From Eremophila alpestris peregrina (taxonomy: Eukaryota > Chordata > Aves > Passeriformes > Alaudidae), in the NCBI GenBank assembly GCA_009792885.1, contig WMCF01000031.1, forward strand, positions 2,147,437 through 2,211,436: DNA of 64,000 bases, given 5' to 3'. Both the position numbers and the translations under genes were made by a program. Shown here one piece after another: positions 55,001 to 64,000 of the stretch. A model generated the notes under the pieces. It saw only the letters and a list, made by a program, of their open reading frames with translations. It searched no databases and had not been told where the DNA came from. Position 1 is the stretch's first letter, and each line of letters starts with the position of its first letter.

Positions 55001-58000
55001 GTGCAGCTGGCTGAGCTCGTGTTCTCCTGGTTTATGGTTACAGGGTTACTCAGAGAGCCACTTGCAGTGCAACCACAGAACAGAATGGAGAGCATCACTT
55101 TGGTACACCACATGCAATTATTTCCCTTAAGGGTATCCTCTTCCTCGTGCCTTTAAACCAAGTGGCACACATTTGTAAAAGAGCAAATACAGCTGTGAGA
55201 CTCTAAGGGATTATCTATACTTGCCTGGTGCAGTCTAGGAAGTTATGGTGAGTTCTCAAAGTCAAAATTTGCATGGAAGAATTTACCTCTCTCAATTCCC
55301 AGTCCTCTGCTTTATCCCCACTGGCAACAAAATCAAAAAGTATATAAAATTAAGACTCTGCACCTGCTTTGCTTCCTAGAGGATTATCAATATTAATGCA
55401 TGTAGAAAATATGGCAACACAGAGGACTTCTTATACAGGCAAGAAAAATTTTCAACACTGAACGTTTCCACATTATCTCCATCTTATTAAAAATGTCGAG
55501 GAGACAGAAAGACCCATTCATTTCATCAAGCACTGAACACTGATTGCATTTTTGGGAGAAACTTTATTTAACAAAAGCCTAATCAGCCTAGTTAATTTCC
55601 TCTCTTTTTTTTCCTAGTTTTTAATTACAGCATGGAACTTCAACTGTGGCCTCTCTTGGCTTTTGTCTAAAGTCAGCAACTGAATTCCTCTAGATTTCAG
55701 TCAGTTCAGGATCCTGGGTGAAGACACTGAGGCTCACACTTTGATTGATAATACTTTCAACTGAAACCAACACCAATGTTCCAATGAGCCTGCAGCAATC
55801 ACACCCCTGGCACCAGCTCAGTTGGTGCTGCAGACCTGTAACAGTGTGTTGTCAATGAGAATCAGCTTTGCCACCAATTCTCTGGAGATTTCAAGCCAAT
55901 CACCTGAACTCCTTCCTCCCTCTACTGCCACCTTTTTGTATGACTTGTGTTCACTGTTGGCAGCCCATAAACATTATTTGCTAAATACTTTGCAAATGTT
56001 GGTTTTTTTTCACTAACTACTTTTATTTACCTTTTTGTCTGTAGTCAGTGCCACCATAAATACTTTATTCCTATTGAATGCCTGGAATAGAAATGTTCAT
56101 AGAGTGTTTCCTCATCCTGAGGGCACTGAAGTGAATGGAATCTGCCATTAAAATCACTGTTTTTAAGCAACCCAAACATTTCTCATCATTCTTAATGCAG
56201 TGAGAAACCATATCAAACAACTGGCTTTGGTAAGTCACTCATTTTCCTCTTGATTGATGCAAAAACTGTATCTAACCTAAGGATACAAAGCTTTCCTTGA
56301 GCATTTGCAAATCTTCCATTAAAGCTTGGAAAGCTCTGAAAGTTACATTAAGGATGTTCACAAATCTTTCCCCCCTTTAATAGTATAATTACTTGATTGG
56401 TTTGATTATAAATCAAAATCCAAGTGAAGAAAGATTCATGTGCTTCATATAAAATGAATCACAGGGAAAACATTTCACAATTAGCAGGCACTCTTGCCTT
56501 ACCTGCCATAACTTCAGACACATGGGCATGCCCAGCTTGGCACCCATCTCTGGCTTCAAGGTACAGACTGACGTCTTGGATGGCAGCTCCAAAATCTGAA
56601 CCTGACATCAGGAAAACAAGAGCAGTTAGTCAGGCTCCAGGTCAAAATTCTGCTGTTAAAAACACAAGTCTTTTAAGGTGATTAAGGTTAGTATAAGCTC
56701 TTCCAGTAAAAACTGTCTGGAGGAAACTGAGGAATGCATGCTAAGCTGGAGCTGTAAGGGGAATCTACAGCCAGCTACAGAAGTGCATTGTTTTAGGGAA
56801 GACCAGACAAAACTGCTAGGGTGAACACATACTCTTCTTCCACTCTTCTATTTAATCACAGCTTTCTTTTCAAACAGTGGATGACATTGTGCACACAGCA
56901 GATAATACTGCAGACTGCTTAATCTGAAAACACTCCTCTGCTTTCTTTCCCCTTTTTCCAGCTCTGTTGCTAATTTTTTGGCTGTATCCACCTGTGAACA
57001 CTTGCATTCTCTCCTCTGTGCTGTTGTGGTAACACAGAGCTTGCATGGAAACACAGGCAGTGTGCACATGCAAAGGGGATTTTTTATTTACTGCTGACTG
57101 CACAGACAAATTTTAGCCCCACAACTACTGGCTAAGGCTGGCTGCAGCAGTGTCTGCACACAGGTATCTTTAACACAGTGTTGTCTGACCCTGTCTAATG
57201 CTGTGTTAAACACCTGTTCTCTCTACAGAGCAGCTTCCACTGTTGCCTGCTCTAGTGCTAATGAATCATGGACCTGGTTAGGGTGGTTTTGATTTCTTTC
57301 TTTTTTTTAAACATTGGGCATGTTGTTCCTTTGCCAAGGAAGTAGCTCATTTCCACCTCAGGATGATGGCAGGCAAGATCAGGGGAGTTTGCCTTTTTAG
57401 TTTGGCACTGGAAGATTTTGAGACTCTTGATTGACACGGCAGTGCCTCAACTCTGGGCTGGTTCTCAAGCCTGGAACTCTGGAGAAACAGAAGCTCTTGG
57501 GTATCGAAAACCTGCTGCCAGGAACATTGCTGTTTCTCACATGCATACTTAATCACCAAGGTGATCTTCTAATTAAATAAACAATGGTCTGCATTATGTG
57601 GTAAAATTAAACGGCTTGAAACATTTGATAAATCCAGCATCACCAGCCACTCTAGGCTCTTCCAGAATGTGCAAGAGCCCAGCAGTGCTGTTGGACAGTC
57701 CCCGCTGTGGGAATTTCCTTAAGCATCTGAGATGAGGTATTACACAAATATGGCTCCTCTGGGAACCATCAATCAAGACCACGGCAGCTGCGATGGCTTT
57801 CCAATCCCATACCTTTAGTTCAAAGCTTGCCAGAACATCTTCCTATTTCTAGAGGCTGTCAGCCAGCCTGCCAAAAGCCAGCTGCACTCTAGGACTGCCA
57901 GTACAGCACTGCACATAACATACAGAACGCCTTCGAAAGCCACTGAGCAATAGAGCAGGAAACTCTTTTCCAGATCTGAGGAACAGGGACTACAGCCAAG

Positions 58001-61000
58001 AGCCATCCAGTCTGCAGACCAAACCTGGGAACAGACCAAAGTTTGATCATCTGGGAATTCTGGTTCTTTGGAGCTACACTCATAACAAAAGATGCTTTTC
58101 TCTTGTCAACTTCCTTGCGATCGACATAATGACCAAGTTAGCTGTGGCAGGAAACAGCCTATAAATATGAAGATGACCTGCCCTCATCTTGTCTCTTTCA
58201 TCACTGTCTCTCCAAAGGGCATTGGCTCCTGGGCAAGACCAAAACTGCAACTTTATGTATTAAAGAAGGGTAAGCGTGCTGTGATAAATGCACTTCTGCA
58301 GGTTAAAAGTAAAAACCAAAGCTTCTTTGCTTTACCTTGACTAAAAACAGATGAACTCCTACAAGGGCTACGGTTGGGTTTGCAAAGGCCAAAGAAGAAC
58401 AATGAGAAAGGCTTTGTGCAGAAGGCAGGCAGGCATGAGCTGCTGCCTGAATTGGACTGACAGTTCCAGAGACTGTCTGTGTTAAAGGCAACTGAGCCTT
58501 AGAAATAAATACTATTTCACATATTTTGACAACTGTAACCTAAAACTTGAAGTTCCGTGTTTATATTGGTTTTGCTTAATAGGAGAAAGATTTGCCTTTG
58601 CCTGAGGTTAATAGTGTTCCTGGGTGGCTAAAACTGGCCACAAGGAAACACACCCTTTCTCTTTTTCACATTAATAAAGCTTTTAACATGGTTCTGGCAA
58701 ATTGGCAAGAAAAGTGCATGTAACTCATAATTGGTGATTTAAATGCAATCATGAACAAATAAATGCCTGTTCAGATCTCATTATTTATGGACTGAACCTC
58801 CTTTAAGACAAAATTACTCTTTTTTTGGACACCAGCCAAGCATAAACACTTATTAAGTCTTAATTTTAATCATAAGCTGCAAATGTACTGTGTCTCACAC
58901 AGTGCTGCCTATATGGAAGCACTATATATTATGGGAGCTTATGTGAATTTATTGAAACATGACACAGTTCTAATGCAAAGGTTCACACACAGAGTGGAAC
59001 TCTTCTACCTCAGGAGACTGCAAATCCTTCTCCTCTTGCAGGGCCCAAGCAAACAAATGAGAGTAAAACAGAGATGAGTTGTAAGTGACACCGGGGTAAA
59101 CGTCTCCTATTTGGGTCAGTTGATTATTTCATTCTTCATTACCGAGACTTCTCCGGCTGACATGAGAATGCACTTGTCAATTTTGTTTAACTTAAGTATT
59201 ATTGAGCACTGCTGTAAAATGGAGGGAGTTCTTTGTTTGATCAGAACAAGGTATGGGACTTGGAATGGTTGTATTGACTGGTGCAGTGGCTGTGTCCACA
59301 GGCATATCTAGTTCTGTAAAAGGCTGAACATTCTGGCTGTGAGGCAACAAAGTACTTAAATATGTGCTTAACTTCTGCATAATAAAAAGATCACATTTTC
59401 TTGCAATACAGGCACTTATTACTTTGTGTATAAAATATGCAAATTTCAGTTTCAAGATACACAACCTATAGTCCAGAAAAGCATGTGAACTTTAATGCTC
59501 ATCAGCAATTTGCACTTAGCTACAATATTTCTTTATATTTATGCCACTTTTTTCTTCTTTCGTATATTTGGTATTTTGATGTCAAGTATTTGGTATTATT
59601 TTTGTGTGATGTCCTCAAACAGTCCATTCTAGAAAACAAAACTGCAATTTCTATAGAGCAGAAACGGACATTGCCAGCAAAGCTGTCAGTCAGTGAGTGC
59701 TGCAATAGTGACATTAGATGTGGACTTATCCAGTAGGAACTGAAATGGACCCTGCAATTATCTCACACAGAGCAAACCTCTGGCTGGTAATAGTAATTCA
59801 ACTATTTCCAGCCCCAGTTTCAGGTAAGGAATTAGCCTGGGGTGAAAGACCATGTATTGCATTACAAATCACCTGCACCTCCCCTCTTCTTGCCAAACCC
59901 AGTTCAGCTTCAGATAGAATAAAAGCTCCTCCATCTGAGGACAGACCTGCTGACCATTAGTTCCCCAAAAGGACTCTTGTTCCCACTATTCAGCAGCACC
60001 ACAAGAGTTTTCAAAACTCCTCCATGTAAAGATCGGCAGCAGCTGCAAATACTTAAATGCCAGACAGATCTTGGGATGTATCCTTGTTATTACAGCGTAA
60101 GTTATGTACTTCAGTCATCCTTGTGGCAGTAAAATTAGTGATTAAACCCCCAGAGGTTTCTTGTGCTGCCTGCTCTTGAGCAGAGAATTCAACGGCACTG
60201 ATGTTTCCCCTCCTGAACTATGTCATTTCAGTACCAAAAACAACCTCTCAAGCACAGAGAAAGAGACACTTCCTACCTCCTCCAGGCTTCTGGCTGCCAT
60301 GGCCATTAGCCAGCGTCCCTGTGCCACCTTTAACAGAGAGCATCTGCAGAATCCCACATGCTCCGTGAAGACAGAATCCGTCACTGAAGTCCGTCCCTCT
60401 GCTAAATCCCACAAGCAGATCCTCTGGTCGCGCCCCTGACTGTTACAGTAAAACAAGTTATCCATGAGCTGCAGTCTGAGGAAGGCTGGCTGCCTGCAGG
60501 GCAGTAACTCGAACTGGGTCTTTAACAGACAGTAAAGGACCAAGCTTCAAACAGCTTCTGTGGGGCTGTTAATTGGGTGTTTCATGAAGTGTGGGGGAGT
60601 TCAGAGACCACCACCCTTCTGCCGACTGTGGAACTGGCCAAGAGGTTCACCCGTCCCTGGGAGGGGGGAGGGCCTGGGAGCCAGTCAGATCCACTGCAGT
60701 CACGGTGTCTCCTTGTGCAGAGAGACCTGATCAGGCTGAGTTGTGCTATTTATATGTGAGAATATATTTATAAAGTCTCAAGAGCATTTGAACATATACA
60801 CAATAAAAAATACTTGCATTTTATCACTGATTAGATCTAATTTAAAAGGAAACAGAAGTATCCAAAGATTCACATGCATAACACTCATTCACCCTAGCAA
60901 TGAAATGGAAATGTCGTGTGTTGACAGCTCAAAGGCAAGCAGCAAGACAACAAAGACCTCATCAGAGATAAATAAAGAGTGGCAGTCATTCAGTGGTCAG

Positions 61001-62885
61001 CTTCCCACAGCCACAGGCAGGGCACAGAGGGCTCCTAGGACCCAGCAATGTGGAGACACAACGGAGAGGGACCTGCTGGGGAGGCGCTGTGGCTGAAACA
61101 CCCCGAGTCACAGAGCAGCAGCAGCCACACCCGAGGTGCGAGCACAGCTCCCACAGACTCGGCACAGCCCCGTCCCAGAGGCGTTGTGCTGCTCCAGGCA
61201 GGCACAGCCAGGAGGCCACACAAAGGACACAGCAGGAATTGTTGCACATTTGTGTGATCCCACTGGCTCTGGGACAAAGTAGCACTGTGCAGAAGCTTCC
61301 AATTCATAAACTACAGTAGCACAGGACGTATGTCCTCATGTTATCACCTGGGCATGGAGTCATCAAAAATCCCTTCCCCATGTCTTACTTTAATTAGCAG
61401 TATCACCTGAAGAAATATGAAATCAAAACAGAGGAGATGTAAATCTACACTGTTGGGACTTCCTCAATATCAGTGCTGTTCAGCTGAGTGACAAACTGAC
61501 ACAACATTTATAGCACTAGGGATACAAACAGTGTGGTAATGGAAGAAATTGTTGTGATTTAGCTTTACAAATAGAGAGAAATACAAAATACAGGTAAATG
61601 CTGTCCTAAAACTGCACTGCTATGTGAAGTGTTAGAACTATACAGCAAAAACAGAGGCATGGGAAAACTCTATAATTATACAAACAATGCTCATTCAATA
61701 TGATTTTATGGGGGAGAGTGTTGATAATTGTACTTAAGCAGATAAGAAATATAAATGCTAATGAGTTCCACTGTATATTATAAGATGTCTTCTCTAGATA
61801 AACATGTCAGAACACCTCCTAATCATACAGACACTTTGGCATCTACTCTAGATCACCTGTCTAATCCAAAGTACACAAATCTTCCTGACCTTCCCTTGCT
61901 AAACAAGAACAGAAGGTATTTTGCAACAAAGCAAAAGCATGAAACTCAGCATTCTTGCTCATTTTCAGTCTTCCACTCTCCATCTCTGATTCTTTTCTTT
62001 CTTCCTTCCCTTTTCTCCATGTCCTCTCTATTTTTAAATGCTTTTTTTCAATCTTCCCCAGGATCCAGCAGGGAAAAGTTTGTCAACTTCAAATCCAAGT
62101 GTATTTCCTTGACCCAAAGACCTCACCTGTTCTCAGTAAAGACACTACAGGTCCCAAGTTGTTGTGATGTCACTTACATAATAAAAAAATCAATTTTACC
62201 TTTTCTCCCTGTTTTTTATTCTAGAGTTGTTCTGTCTTTTGTACTTCAGTACATTTCCATATGTGCTGGAGAAACTTTAAGTTACTCTAAAATTAAGAGA
62301 ATCCTTTGTGTCCCCACCCTCCTTTTCTTTTCCTTCAATCACAGAGACAAGAATGTCACAGGGACAAGAATAATTTCACTGGTTTTTGCCTGCTCTGCTA
62401 ACCTGAGAAGCCTGTCTTTACCACCCATTGTCTCCACGCAGTAGACAGATTTTCTTCCATGGCCATCCAATGCTGTGTCCACTCTGTGTGTTTTCAGGTT
62501 CCAGACATGGACAAGCCCATTCTCAGACCTGGCAATAGGAAGAGATGCTTTTAGTGTGAGCACTGCATGGAGGTGATCAGAGTCTGATGCTTTTCCTTTT
62601 GTTTGTTTGTTTGTTTTCCAAAACTGAAGCTGTATGCACAAGTAACACAGTGATCATGCAAAGCCATGGATGCTGCTGTTCTCCCCAGAAACACTTTGTC
62701 AAAACAATACACTTCAATTCAAAAGGAAACAACCTATGATGCTCAGCACAGAAACCCTGGTGTATTTACCCAGAGAAAAGAAGAGGGATGTCAGGTTCTG
62801 GGCCTCCACAGGAAAAATGCAGAGTGTGGACTGCAGCACTGGTACCTCTGAGCACAAACTGTGGATCCGGAGGTGGTGGAGCCAT
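46627..62885 (-). CDS. GNB1L: WD40-repeat protein GNB1L (spliced, 6 coding exons)
   Basis: The coding segments on the - strand are 62885-62770, 62528-62403, 60439-60277, 56601-56503, 51767-51552 and 46893-46627. They join in frame to 328 residues plus TGA; human GNB1L has 327. The protein starts MAPPPPDPQFVLRGT, and WD-type blades appear at NGLVHVWNLKTHRV, QRICLWDLAEG, DGSVVLWNVSMGKV, EKVLSIWSLNEQQN, THELVNAGISDITIRPDKK with ILATAGWDHRIRIF, and GSKDQRISVWSIYAHT at the C-terminus. It has no signal peptide or membrane segment. The family forms a beta-propeller scaffold without enzymatic activity; the yeast relative Asa1 works with the Tel2-Tti1-Tti2 chaperone system, and human GNB1L has been linked to stability of PI3K-like kinases. 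All introns are GT-AG. The non-coding 5' exon(s) and promoter were not found. The gene converges on TBX1, as in human 22q11.2. Confidence 0.96.
47795..47817 (+). repeat. (TG)n dinucleotide repeat
   Basis: Eleven TG units plus one T lie in the last intron of GNB1L. Confidence 0.95.
51552..51767 (-). CDS. GNB1L: GNB1L coding exon 5
   Basis: The acceptor, CCTTAATCAG, ends at 51768; the donor is GTCAGG. Its 72 codons run LSCGSQPVLLAGYEDGSVVL, WNVSMGKVLSRLVCHQEPVM and SLDFDSEKAKGISGSSEKVL to SIWSLNEQQNLQ, covering two WD blades. The weak donor is supported by exact colinearity with human LQVRGTHEL. Confidence 0.95.
52052..52084 (+). repeat. (AT)n dinucleotide repeat
   Basis: About 16 AT units, preceded by irregular ATAC/TATT sequence, lie in GNB1L intron 4. 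Such tracts can extrude hairpins. Confidence 0.95.
53482..53504. repeat. Perfect inverted repeat, 11-base arms
   Basis: TTTTTGATACC and GGTATCAAAAA are exact reverse complements separated by a single A, in GNB1L intron 4. A short palindrome of this kind may be chance, a protein-binding dyad, or a remnant of a small DNA transposon; no terminal repeats or duplication were identified. Confidence 0.7.
56503..56601 (-). CDS. GNB1L: GNB1L coding exon 4
   Basis: The acceptor, CCTGATGTCAG, ends at 56602; the donor is GTAAGG. Its 33 codons read VQILELPSKTSVCTLKPEMG, then AKLGMPMCLKLWQ, colinear with human GNB1L. The exon is short and lies between introns of 3.7 and 4.7 kb. Confidence 0.94.
60277..60439 (-). 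CDS. GNB1L: GNB1L coding exon 3
   Basis: The acceptor, TTACTGTAACAG, ends at 60440; the donor is GTAGGA. It encodes QGRDQRICLWDLAEGRTSVT, then DSVFTEHVGFCRCSLLKVAQ and GRWLMAMAARSLEE, with a Ser codon split at the start. QRICLWDLAEG is a typical WD ending. Confidence 0.95.
62403..62528 (-). CDS. GNB1L: GNB1L coding exon 2
   Basis: The acceptor, CTATTGCCAG, ends at 62529; the donor is GTTAGC. It encodes SENGLVHVWNLKTHRVDTAL, then DGHGRKSVYCVETMGGKDRLL, the end of the first WD blade and start of the next. The preceding intron is only 241 bases. Confidence 0.94.
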
Positions 62886-62897
62886 CGGAGCAGTGAA
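62770..62897 (-). CDS. GNB1L: GNB1L coding exon 1 (CDS from 62885)
   Basis: The acceptor, CACCCCCCCAG, ends at 62898, then 12 UTR bases precede ATG at 62885-62883. It encodes MAPPPPDPQFVLRGTSAAVH and TLHFSCGGPEPDIPLLFS plus two bases of a Gly codon; the donor is GTAAAT. Human starts MTAPCPPPPPDPQF, so this start fits. Upstream non-coding exon(s) are implied by the acceptor. Confidence 0.93.
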
Positions 62898-64000
62898 CTG
62901 GGGGGGTGAGAAGCAGACACAGATATCACACAGGGTAAGCCTAAAGTGAAATGACAGCTTCAAATATATTCTGAGCAGGACACTTGATTCTCCTCTTTCC
63001 TCTCTGAATCTTCATTACTGAATGTTCTATTTGCCACCCAGCTGAGGGTGAAGTATTTCCTCTGCAGATGAGCTGAGGAGGCAGGTGTCCAACCTGCTCT
63101 TTGCTGCATTCCTCTCAGCAAGGTGCGGAGCCACGCGCACACCTCTCGCACACTTGTAAATCCCAAATGGGTCAGCTGCTCTCCCTGTGCTAAAGGGAAC
63201 AGCTACAAAATACATGAAACTTGACACCCATAATTTGAGTGGACAAGGAATTTATCATTCTGCTTTAGCCCCCTGGCTAAGTCTTTCCCCTTCCTCCCCA
63301 CAAAAATACTACTTCTGTGTTTTTTCAGAAAAACATTGCAGTGAACATACCAACTGAGAAGAATTTCAGATCACAGAAATCACAGTATCACAGAATGACT
63401 AAGTTGGAAGAGACCTCCAAGATCATTGAGTCCAACCCAGCCCTAACACCTCAACTAAACCATGGCACTGAGTGCCACATCCAGTCTTTTTTTAAACATC
63501 CCACGGGCACTCACTGCTCTGGCCCCTCACCAGGTATTTCCCTTCACAATAACAGCTTTGCAGGCAGCTGTGCACAAGCACTGGAGAAGGATGAGGACAA
63601 ATTTTCTGTGTTCTGACTTGTTGCAAATGACTCTTCAGACCTGTGCTGAGACAAGGCAACCAGCAGCTGATTCAACTGAAAGTACGATCTGCAGTTCATT
63701 GGCAAATGCATCACAATGTCCATTACAAGAAGTATTTTCCCCATGTAAAGTGTTTGCTCCCTGACCTGTGGCATTACTACCACACTTGTATATCTGCTTC
63801 TTCCTTTCTGACCTAACCTCACATAGAAAAGAGCAGCTTTTGCTACTGCAGGTGTCACCTGTCATCACTTTTTCCCACTCATGCATACATTACCCCAGAT
63901 TAAACAAAAAGTGTTCTCAATTCAGTAAGGGAAGATCAGCAGGTGTTTGCCTGCCTGCTGTTCAGGAATTGTAGCAGAGGAACTGCAGAGAATCAGAAAG
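62898..64000. other. Presumed GNB1L 5' intron sequence
   Basis: No coding exon is recognised here. The acceptor before 62897 shows that GNB1L has at least one further upstream exon, but no CpG-rich promoter is seen before the window ends. The stretch carries a CR1-like fragment at 63370-63512. Confidence 0.55.
63370..63512 (-). mobile_element. CR1-like LINE, 5'-truncated 3' end
   Basis: The stretch starts with repeated CACAG-type units (ATCACAGAAATCACAG), the reverse complement of the octamer-like 3' terminus of avian CR1 elements, followed by TTGGAAGAGACCTCCAAGAT and GAGTCCAACCCAGCCCTAAC, which match the common avian CR1 tail. The element therefore lies on the - strand with its 3' end at the left. 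It is only about 140 bases long and has no coding capacity, as is usual for CR1 copies. The right limit is approximate. Confidence 0.75.

Noticed and set aside
61755..62444. + strand frame of 229 codons overlapping GNB1L exon 2
   Set aside because: It lies antisense to a well-supported GNB1L exon and intron, rich in Ser/Phe/Leu from AT-rich DNA.
1..64000. CRISPR arrays, bacterial operons, tRNA or rRNA genes
   Set aside because: None was seen; the window has vertebrate exon-intron structure throughout.

Overview
The window is vertebrate genomic DNA, almost certainly from a bird. Two multi-exon genes can be read with normal splice signals: TBX1 on the + strand (coding exons between 25197 and 34959) and GNB1L on the - strand (coding exons between 62885 and 46627). 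They lie tail to tail, the arrangement known for this gene pair in the human 22q11.2 region. The flanks are poor in repeats, and the only dispersed repeat I recognise is a 5'-truncated CR1-like LINE tail near 63.4 kb. A CR1 fragment with few other repeats points to a bird, perhaps a songbird; the order is a guess.

Layout. 1-19.56 kb is non-coding flank upstream of TBX1 with no gene I can support; it holds a few candidate regulatory stretches (12.8-13.4, 16.0-16.5 and 17.8 kb). At 19.56-20.78 kb a pentanucleotide pyrimidine repeat is interrupted by an 889-base assembly gap. Directly right of it the sequence becomes rich in CpG while still AT-rich, then passes into a very large CpG-rich domain (about 21.1-32.3 kb, and again 34.4-35.3 kb) that contains the TBX1 promoters and most of its exons. 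The tail-to-tail spacer (about 35.2-45.3 kb) is non-coding and holds a small orphan CpG cluster (39.2-39.45 kb) and a run of 27 C. GNB1L introns and 3' end fill 45.3-62.9 kb; its non-coding 5' end and promoter were not found and are probably to the right of the window.

Products. TBX1 is a T-box transcription factor of pharyngeal, cardiac outflow and ear development. Two N-termini can be read: a 492-residue form starting in a small exon at 25197, and a 501-residue form starting at 26397, where the last bases of the intron are read as coding. The intron inside the T-box after 30092 appears to use a GC donor. GNB1L is a 328-residue WD40-repeat protein, complete in six coding exons. The genes act in unrelated processes; their shared position is conserved synteny, not an operon.

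I did not find a new gene system. The most useful second looks are the GC-AG intron, the alternative TBX1 start with a 37-A tract just upstream, the CpG-rich/AT-rich edge with a T-box site beside the gap, the repeated Fox-like 13-mer about 12 kb upstream, and the orphan CpG cluster between the genes.
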